DNA of 64,000 bases from Alloascoidea africana (lineage: Eukaryota; Ascomycota; Alloascoideomycetes; Alloascoideales; Alloascoideaceae), in assembly GCA_030581615.1 (NCBI GenBank), contig JAKTTT010000038.1:62001-126000 (forward strand), written 5' to 3'. Under the pieces are notes generated by a model that did not search any database, was not told where the DNA came from, and was given only the letters and a program-made list of their open reading frames with translations. Below are positions 57,476 through 64,000 of this stretch, one piece after another (positions within the stretch are counted from its first letter, which is position 1; each line of letters starts with the position of its first letter). Made by a program: the position numbers and the translations under genes.

Positions 57476-57791
57476 TTGAAGTGTGCCGTTCTATTTTTAT
57501 TTTCTGTTTGGCTGATGCTAAGGTTTCTCTTCTCGGAGCGGGATAAAATATGAAAGTTTTCGCGGGTGGATGGTGCTGCAGAAAGAGTACAAATAGACGC
57601 GGTTCCAAAGCTCGGCGGGAATGCGAATCGCGAAAACTTCCAAGATGCTCTGAGTCAAAGAACCGGGAAGAAGAGGAGGAAAAGAAGAAGAAGTAAAAGG
57701 AGAAGAAGGAGGTTAAAGAAGAGGAAAGCAGAGTCAGCGGAAGCGAGCCGGTGCCTGTTTTCGCTGCGAATGGATCAGACGGAGATGTGAA

Positions 57792-57798
57792 TCGTATA
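57792..57798 (+). promoter_or_regulatory. TCGTATA, candidate sterol response element of ERG3
   Basis: An exact 7-bp match to the Upc2/Ecm22 core, 317 bp upstream of the ERG3 ATG. One 7-mer can occur by chance, so support comes mainly from the gene identity. Confidence 0.4.
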
Positions 57799-57867
57799 TT
57801 GTGTCTCGCTCCGGTCGTTTAATTTCTCGCGCCATTTCTGTTGAAAGCCGCACCGCAGCGGAGGCTC

Positions 57868-57893
57868 GAAAGAGAGAGAGAGAGAGAGAGAGA
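57868..57893 (+). repeat. GA dinucleotide repeat
   Basis: About twelve to thirteen uninterrupted AG units in the ERG3 upstream region. Confidence 0.9.
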
Positions 57894-58731
57894 AAGCGAG
57901 AGAATGAGAATCGGGCTGGCCGGACATAAAGATGGAAGCTGCCAGACGGCCGCCGTGGAAGCTTTTCCAGCAGCTAGCTTTGTGGCCGTCTGAGCAGGCT
58001 GTTTCATGAAATTCTATGCAATCTGATGCGAAGGCCCTGGTCTGTTTTCCTGCCAGTGGATTTGAATCGAGAAGGAAGGAGCGAGAAGCCGAAACGGCCT
58101 CCTCCAGCCTCCTAGGATTCCCGTCAAAGGGCCCTTGCCCCTTACTCCGGTAGGCGATGGTGGGAGATAATGCACACCAGATACGTTTTCTTCTTGGCTT
58201 CTGCAATTGTGGTGGTGGTCGATGGAAGCCAACATTTGGTGAAGATCTGTTATCCAAAACGTGGGAGGTGTTTCTTGGCAATTCAAAACCATATTGCACT
58301 GTCAAGTCTTGTAGGACACAGACCTAAAGATAGATGAGCAAGCTGAAGCAGGTTTACTGGCGATTACCATGGTTTCTAGTACAATTTCTTCTTTGTGGAT
58401 CTTTTATTTTTCAGGGATTACAAGTCGCTGTATACAAGCGGTAGCAAAAGCAGTAAGAAACTGTTCAAATCATTCATTCGCATTAGTATAATACATGAAA
58501 TGGCAAGTTATTTGCTTTTCATTCATGATAATTTCAATGCTCTCTGCCTGCTTTCCTGCCTACCCGCCTGTACAGTTTCTTCAAGTTCAATCCTGGTTTG
58601 CAACCAACTCACTACAAACTTTTGCTATTTACATGCTTCAAGTTGATCGATGCCTTCCGAAAAAGAAAGCGTTCTAATATGTATATATGCACTTGACTTT
58701 GCCTTCGTTTCTCAATTTCTTTTTGTGTAAT

Positions 58732-59718
58732 TTAGATCTCTGTGGACAGTTTTGTCTTTGAAGAAATATCGTTTTCATATGCTCTTTTAGCCATCTCTCG
58801 CAATTTTTCCTCTTGAGCAGGAGTCATTGGTTTGATTGCCTTTCGAGGTTCAACAAATGTGAAATGTCCAAATCCAAAATCTCTATCGGAAAAATGTGCA
58901 AGCAGATACAGTTGTGAACGCGTATACCGAACCATTTTTTCAACATGTTCATAGTTTACATTCTCATTCCCACCAAAGAAATTTCTCCATAATGCGGAAC
59001 TCAAAGCCGCATCATCTGTATAGAAACCCTCATCATATGCCAGAATCGCTCCTCTCAGTTGACTGTTGAAATCTTTCAGATAGCGCTCAATGAGACTGTT
59101 TGATTTGATGCCGATTTCATTGCTCAGCCGAGCTTCCATATCACTGAAATGACGATCTATAAGTTTTTGCTGGTATGCTTGGCCATACTTGAAAGGCATG
59201 GCTCTCATTCTGACAAACAACATCCATTCGTGTAGAATTGTAATCTGGAACCATTGGGAAAATGACCGTGGTAAACCAAGCTCCTCATAGTAAAACTTTG
59301 CAGTAGAAGATAGAGGGACATCTTCAAATTGAAGCCCCTGTTCACGACATATGCCATAGTAAACAGACCCGGCTATAGGTCCGGCCCTCACTCTATCCAT
59401 ATCGAGTCTGAATACTTTTGTAACAACCTCAGCAATGTCTGCTTTCCATTTGGCAACTCGGAGGCCAGGCTGGTCATACTTGGACTGCAAGCGTAGTCGA
59501 GGATCCTCGGTCCTAAACTTTTCCTCTTGTCGCTTTGGAGCATCGATAATAGCTTTTTCGGCGTCTAGTGCCTTCTCTGTTGCCTGTTTTAGACTTTCAT
59601 TTCGAGATATGCTGGATGTTGAGAACTGCTTAAAAGTGGGATAAAGAGATGTAGTCGTCCACCCCTTAGCCACAGTGGGACCTAACCGACTTTGTAAAAG
59701 CAATCCTCTCGTGAGCAT
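58732..59718 (-). CDS. CBP3: Ubiquinol-cytochrome c reductase assembly chaperone
   Basis: The 328-residue protein starts at ATG 59718 with an Arg/Ser/Thr-rich mitochondrial presequence (MLTRGLLLQSRLGPTVAK); upstream codons lack an ATG. The Cbp3/UQCC1 domain (about 140-300) is recognisable: YYGICREQGLQFEDVPLSSTAKFYYEELGLPRSFSQWFQITILHEWMLFVRMRAMPF, then RYLKDFNSQLRGAILAYDEGFYTDDAALSSALWRNFFGG. In S. cerevisiae, Cbp3 with Cbp6 binds mitochondrial ribosomes, activates COB mRNA translation and chaperones new cytochrome b during assembly of complex III. Length agrees with yeast Cbp3 (335). A CACGTGA motif lies 120 bp upstream of the start codon. No intron. Confidence 0.95.
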   Translation of the reverse strand: MLTRGLLLQSRLGPTVAKGWTTTSLYPTFKQFSTSSISRNESLKQATEKALDAEKAIIDAPKRQEEKFRTEDPRLRLQSKYDQPGLRVAKWKADIAEVVTKVFRLDMDRVRAGPIAGSVYYGICREQGLQFEDVPLSSTAKFYYEELGLPRSFSQWFQITILHEWMLFVRMRAMPFKYGQAYQQKLIDRHFSDMEARLSNEIGIKSNSLIERYLKDFNSQLRGAILAYDEGFYTDDAALSSALWRNFFGGNENVNYEHVEKMVRYTRSQLYLLAHFSDRDFGFGHFTFVEPRKAIKPMTPAQEEKLREMAKRAYENDISSKTKLSTEI

Positions 59719-59837
59719 TTCGTTACTCTGTATGTACAATGGATGAAAAGCTTTGGCAACAGCACCTTTTCCAATATCAAAATGTCTATGCGTGCCTTCT
59801 CAAAGTTAGGAGTAAAAAAAAATTTGTTCCTTGGTGG

Positions 59838-59844
59838 CACGTGA
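59838..59844 (+). promoter_or_regulatory. CACGTGA motif upstream of CBP3
   Basis: E-box core 120 bp before the CBP3 start codon; candidate Cbf1-type site. Confidence 0.45.
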
Positions 59845-59856
59845 CTTTCTGATTAT

Positions 59857-59885
59857 GGATTGATTGATTGATTGATTGATTGATT
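59857..59885 (+). repeat. GATT tetranucleotide repeat
   Basis: About six to seven GATT units, noncoding. Confidence 0.9.
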
Positions 59886-60492
59886 TCTGGCGTTTGTGTT
59901 TGTGTCTGATCCAGCAGAAACAGTATACGGATTAAACCCACTTCTCTATTATTATAGTTTAATTGCAGTTACACAGAAAACATTCAAAAGATGATACGGA
60001 GAGCGCTTGTTGCAATCACATGGCATAGAGCAGAACTTTACCAAGCAGAGTATGCTTTTATGAGGGAGATGAGTTTATGATATCACCAAACCCGAACCAT
60101 AAAGATAAAAATACATAGAAAGATACGCTTATCAATTTAACAAGTTTTGTTTTTCTTTTTTGGCTTTTGTGTCAGTTTCCGTTTGCGTGAATCTGGTCGA
60201 TTATGACAAAATTCTGAAGTTTATTTCTTCCAACCCTGGTTATAACCCCACGGAATGAATTCTAGTTAGGGTGAATACGGTTAGATACTCAGACCGATGA
60301 ACTCAAACTGGACCCAGACACTACTGTATGTATGTATGTATGTGTGTTCAAAAGGTATAGCGATAAAGGAACAATTAAGAATATGCGAATGATCTACAAA
60401 GTGCAAAACTTTTCAAGACTCCAGATTCCTTATGATAAGGTAGGGGTTTGCTCTAGATTGAGCTGGACAGCGGGACAGAAGGGCACAATCCG

Positions 60493-60519
60493 CCATTGCC
60501 CATTGCCCATTGCCCATTG
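60493..60519 (+). repeat. GCCCATT heptanucleotide repeat
   Basis: Three to four units of CCATTGC, noncoding. Confidence 0.85.
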
Positions 60520-60664
60520 ATCCTGGCTGGAGCTCCGGAACGGGAACAAAGCAGCCTTCTCCTTCTCAAACACGCTTTCTGGTTCTCCAGGATCAAAATC
60601 AAAAGTCAGGCCAAAAAAGCCAAAACAGCTGCGGCCCGGCTGTTTCCCAATCCGGCAACCAGCG

Positions 60665-60671
60665 CACGTGA
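60665..60671 (+). promoter_or_regulatory. CACGTGA motif upstream of the Ecl1-like gene
   Basis: E-box core 371 bp before the ATG at 61042, farther away than the other four sites in the window. Confidence 0.35.
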
Positions 60672-61041
60672 TCTCGATTATGCACAAAGCAGCACAGATA
60701 AGAACGGGCGGACCGAGTTGCGCTACCCGGTGCGCAGCGCAGACCGGGTCTCGCGGGCACGATAAGGCGGATTTCGCGGTGGCCAGCCGGGGCCGGAAGA
60801 CCCGGGCGGACCCGGGCTGGGTCGATAGGATCTTATCAAGTGGGCTCGTGCTTAAATTTTCAGCTTTCCTCCACTTTTCGACTCCGTCAAGATCTCTTTT
60901 TCCCTTCTCGTGCTGTCCAGTTATGAGTCCTCTGCTCCCACAATAGCCCTCCCCACAAAAGAAACAACACCTCAGCGATTCTTCTCTCGGGATAGTCTAG
61001 AGAAGCTAGTTCCTATATTTTTTTGGTAAACAGAAAACACC

Positions 61042-63018
61042 ATGGCAGACGAAGCGTTCATATTTGAGTCATTCTGTCTGAGCTGTGGGAACTCCCTTTC
61101 CCCAGTATCTCGAACCAGAAAACCGATTCGAAGGTCCGATCCTGGCGAGAGCTTGAGGTCTGCGAAGCCTGTGGACTTCGACCCTACGATATACTGCTCG
61201 GCGGTGTGCGGGAATAGGGACAGGCTGAATCCGATACCCAGCGCTCCCACCAGTAGACGGATGTCTAGTATACCCCTGGAGCAAACACATACGCTTTTCC
61301 AATCCCATGACGATACCGTTTCCAACCCCCCAAGTAACAAGCCAGCCGACCATGAGGTTCCCGTTCCCTTCTCTTACTCTACCCCGTTTCCCGAAGCTTC
61401 TCTCGCACCACTGAACTATACTGCTGGTCTGGACCCTACTCTGGCGAATCTTTCAGAACTGAAAAAAAAACCAGGCAAGGAGCAAAACCGGCAAAAGCAA
61501 ACGGAGCTTGAACAAGACGCAAATACCCTCGATTTAGCTGCACATAGTCATTCGATATCGCACAGCTTGAGGAAATATCAGGGAGTCAAGAATTCAGAAT
61601 TGACAACAATGCACTTTGGCCCGATCCTCTCCTCGCTGCTGATTGAAGATTATGACCTAGAACAAAACCGTAGTGACGATACACCCGACGAGCCCCAAAC
61701 GGTACAATCAACTGTCGGCAAGTGTCCCTACACTCCCCTATTACACCCATCTACGCCCCCAAGCATACCTTCTAATGCTATTGGGAAATTGCGCAAGCAT
61801 TGTACGATTGCTACAAGGGATCAAAAACCCAATGCTGTACATACTGTTGACTTAAAGGAATCCAGCGATGAAGAAGAGGAAGAGGAAGAGGAAGAGGAGG
61901 AAGAATTAGAAGAGAAAAACGTCTCTAATCGGTATATTGAAGATATTGGTCTAGAACTGGATCTCGATTTTAAGCTAGACGAAAACTTGACAAATGCCAA
62001 AGGTCCAATTATGGTTGTCCCCAGCTTCAAACAAGAAGATACCAAAATGCTGAGAATGAAGGGTCTACTGAAAAATCGCATAAACGAAGTTGCTCCAATC
62101 TTGTCAACGTTCAAAGGCTTAATGACACCTACTCCCGCACTCCTGGACTCGTACGATCCTCCTCCAAAAGATTACTTTTCCCATTTTACTGGCTCCGCTA
62201 CCCAGATTAATTCATACTGTTACAGCCAGCTAAACAAACCGAAAAGTGTTATGAACGATTCCGTTCTACCTGGCAACGCACGATCTACTATTGTTCATAA
62301 CAGCTTTATGCCCAATAGAGAGCCAAGATCTCCTACTCAACCAAAGATACGAAGTTGTATTTCCATAACTGATTTTTTCGCTGAACAGCTGAGTTACGAG
62401 ATGCCCAAGTTCTCAAAGAAAATTCCTGCTTCGCTGCCTCTCCCCATTGATTTCAAATCGGAATCCAATCCAAAAGTCACAAAAGTGCTTGTTCTCTCAA
62501 CTCCGCAAATTAATACCACCGTGGTGGATGTTGCCTCTTTACCCAAATCAGAATACGTGCCTTTCCATTCATTAATGATGAACGGTGAAGATGGCGAAAT
62601 CAAAAAGCCTCCCATTGGATCGTTTGACGTTGGCATTGGTGAGGTGGAAAGTGTCCTTGACCCCAACTTTTCCCATACAGACAGGAGGAGACCTTCAACC
62701 GCCAGTTTAAATCTGAGAGCGCTTACTTCAAAAGGACGCAAAAGCTTTTTCTATGGAGCGGGAAGACCAAGGAGAAAAAGAAAAAATCAGATATACACAA
62801 ATCTCTCAAATGATTCAATTCGATTTCCTGAACCTGACATTACGGATGAAATAGAATCCATGTTCGGTGAAAGTGTGGATACCAGCCGTTTCCATCATTC
62901 TAATGCTACTCGATATGGGACTGGGAACAAACGAGATACGTGGTGGGATAGAATATCAGGATATTTATTAGGGACAACAACAACAACAGCAACAACAACG
63001 TTGACACAATCAAGGTGA
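61042..63018 (+). CDS. Large protein with N-terminal Ecl1-like zinc-binding Cys motif
   Basis: The 658-residue single-exon protein opens with FESFCLSCGNSL (CxxC near residues 12-15) and, after a basic linker, IYCSAVCGNRDR (CxxxC near 53-57). This CxxC...YCSxxC arrangement is that of the Ecl1-type lifespan regulators of fission yeast and related fungal proteins, which are thought to bind zinc. The rest is mostly disordered: Ser/Pro-rich, an acidic run (SSDEEEEEEEEEEELEEKN, about 273-291), then conserved-looking pieces FFAEQLSYEMPKFSKKIPASLPLP, RRRPSTASLNLRALTSKGRKSFFYGAGRPRRKRK (basic, possible nuclear signal) and a C-terminal WWDRISGYLLG. S. pombe Ecl proteins are only about 80-90 residues, so the long extension is notable. 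The function is not established; a nutrient or stress response role is inferred from the family. Confidence 0.75.
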   Translation: MADEAFIFESFCLSCGNSLSPVSRTRKPIRRSDPGESLRSAKPVDFDPTIYCSAVCGNRDRLNPIPSAPTSRRMSSIPLEQTHTLFQSHDDTVSNPPSNKPADHEVPVPFSYSTPFPEASLAPLNYTAGLDPTLANLSELKKKPGKEQNRQKQTELEQDANTLDLAAHSHSISHSLRKYQGVKNSELTTMHFGPILSSLLIEDYDLEQNRSDDTPDEPQTVQSTVGKCPYTPLLHPSTPPSIPSNAIGKLRKHCTIATRDQKPNAVHTVDLKESSDEEEEEEEEEEEELEEKNVSNRYIEDIGLELDLDFKLDENLTNAKGPIMVVPSFKQEDTKMLRMKGLLKNRINEVAPILSTFKGLMTPTPALLDSYDPPPKDYFSHFTGSATQINSYCYSQLNKPKSVMNDSVLPGNARSTIVHNSFMPNREPRSPTQPKIRSCISITDFFAEQLSYEMPKFSKKIPASLPLPIDFKSESNPKVTKVLVLSTPQINTTVVDVASLPKSEYVPFHSLMMNGEDGEIKKPPIGSFDVGIGEVESVLDPNFSHTDRRRPSTASLNLRALTSKGRKSFFYGAGRPRRKRKNQIYTNLSNDSIRFPEPDITDEIESMFGESVDTSRFHHSNATRYGTGNKRDTWWDRISGYLLGTTTTTATTTLTQSR

Positions 63019-64000
63019 ACCCCCCAAAAGTGTTTTCCTATGTAAATGATTTTTTAGATGCATTCTCAAATAGGTTTATGAACGGTTTTTATTTTTATTG
63101 TACCTGATTTGCTTTTTGTTTAGTATGACATGGATTTGTGTGTTTTTTACCAACTCCAAAACATGTTCTTTATCTCATCACTAGTAATTCGTAGATACAG
63201 CACATCTTTCTCAATTCCTTTGCGCACTGTTTTGGATCGAATATGTTTTGCAGATATAAAACGACCGAAAAGACTCTGCTGTTAACCCATATGGAGAACT
63301 CGACACTAAAACCGAATTAAGGAATCTATATATCACAAACTTTGTTGAAACTTGGATATCTATCCTTATCCAATAGCAAAAGCTCTTCTTTATACGTAAC
63401 AAATTAAGACTAGACAAAGCATACCTGCTTCTACTTTAATTGTTGGTGCTCTTTCTGGACCCTTCTGCTACCGGGTTTTGAAGTTGTTCAATCTCTTGAA
63501 GCCGTTCCTCGAGACTATGAACACCATTTTCCCTAATCTCATTCTTCCGGATTTTGCCTATTCCATTCGAGTCACAGGCGTAACTAACCAAGAACAAACT
63601 CGTCGTTAACCACCGCCCACTCTTACCTGACTGGCTCCATAACCATCGAAAATACAAAGAGTATGATTTTAATTCCACTTGAAGGACGAACTTGCCTCAA
63701 TCAAACCAATACTACATTAAATTATGAGTAATAATTTTGGAACATGGAATTGATCAGGTCCAGCAGGTCCAGAATTCATGATGTCTTTAACTCCAACATC
63801 GAGTTGTATTCATGGGGGAACATATACATCGAGAAGAAAACTCGGATTACAATGGAATAAAATCACTCTAATTATGGTACCAACCCTTACCAAATGATAG
63901 CTCATCTGAGCTATTAGTCGACCCGGGACAATCAATCGAAACAAGGAACAAGTCACAATTATGGCTGGCTTTCTTTGTCTTATGAATCACGTTGAGTTCG
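63019..64000. other. Window end, no firm gene; possible spliced minus-strand gene
   Basis: AT-rich. On the minus strand a frame is open from the window edge to about 63880, ending ...NSSDELSF at a GTAAGG, and another stretch at 63700-63436 contains a GTAAGA...GGTTAACG...TTAG intron-like segment (43 bp) followed by a charged helical frame (RENGVHSLEERLQEIEQLQ) with a stop at 63436. These could be exons of a gene entering from the right, but no family is recognised and the joins are uncertain. Confidence 0.2.

Larger units (their letters stand above)
57476..58731. other. Intergenic: ERG3 promoter and CBP3 3' region
   Basis: 1.26 kb containing AAGAAG-rich purine tracts (57665-57730), a (GA)n run (57868-57893) and a TCGTATA motif. 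A 176-codon minus-strand frame (57775-58305) crosses the GA run and has no recognisable domain; it is not called. Confidence 0.5.
59719..61041. other. Divergent intergenic region CBP3/Ecl1-like gene
   Basis: 1.3 kb with two CACGTGA sites (59838-59844 and 60665-60671), a GATT run (59857-59885), a GTAT run (60323-60341) and a GCCCATT heptamer run (60493-60519). A GC-rich block at 60640-60830 stands out from the AT-rich surroundings. No gene recognised. Confidence 0.5.

Noticed and set aside
57775-58305. A 176-codon minus-strand frame between ERG3 and CBP3
   Set aside because: It crosses a GA microsatellite, giving a Leu/Ser run, and shows no recognisable family; likely promoter sequence of ERG3.

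Overview
The window reads as nuclear DNA of a yeast-like ascomycete, probably an early-branching member of Saccharomycotina. Genes are compact and mostly single-exon. Seven genes carry 1-2 short introns (ten in all: eight of 59-80 bp and two, both in GSK3, of 137 and 217 bp), with GT..AG ends and mostly a CTAAC- or TTAAC-type branch site just before the 3' splice site. CTG falls on invariant leucines (P4-ATPase TLAIGDGAND; kinase KPQNLL), so CUG is read as Leu and this is not a CUG-Ser or CUG-Ala yeast. The placement is inference; no rRNA, tRNA or centromere is visible.

Layout. 0-1.3 kb: 3' end of a DNF-type lipid flippase. 1.8-2.9 kb: palindromic relic of a Fot1/pogo DNA transposon. 3.2-15.2 kb: DAK1, YAT2-like carnitine acetyltransferase, PEX13 (-), RCC1/SRM1, VPS51 (-, three exons) and an alpha-arrestin. 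15.2-18.1 kb: gene-poor stretch with a Ty1/copia fossil. 18.1-25.4 kb: HTS1 with two start codons, an uncharacterised Ser-rich protein (-), the spliceosomal pair DIB1 and U1A/U2B''-like RRM protein (-), and an orphan gene. 27-33 kb: F-box protein, BNA1 and an amino-acid permease. 34-50.4 kb: two tandem WSC stress sensors, SLM1-like PH protein, SEC24 and a Rho1 GEF. 51-63 kb: free-standing PurE (AIR carboxylase domain), ketopantoate-reductase-like protein (-), GSK3 kinase, ERG3 (-), CBP3 (-) and an Ecl1-like zinc protein.

How the genes fit together. There is no operon-like cluster; most neighbours are housekeeping genes. Two functional neighbourhoods stand out. The 34-50 kb block holds WSC sensors, a PtdIns(4,5)P2/TORC2 effector (SLM1) and a Rho GEF, all parts of cell-wall-integrity signalling. 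DIB1 and the U1A-like gene are convergent splicing factors that themselves carry introns. Peroxisome and acetyl-unit transport (PEX13, YAT2) and respiratory or sterol functions (CBP3, ERG3) are also present.

Most notable items: a PurE domain as its own gene, although fungi normally fuse it to PurK in Ade2; a tail-to-tail transposon palindrome joined at 6 bp of microhomology; CACGTGA motifs 93-120 bp upstream of four start codons; abundant hexanucleotide tandem repeats in both coding and noncoding DNA; and abrupt GC shifts inside single genes.
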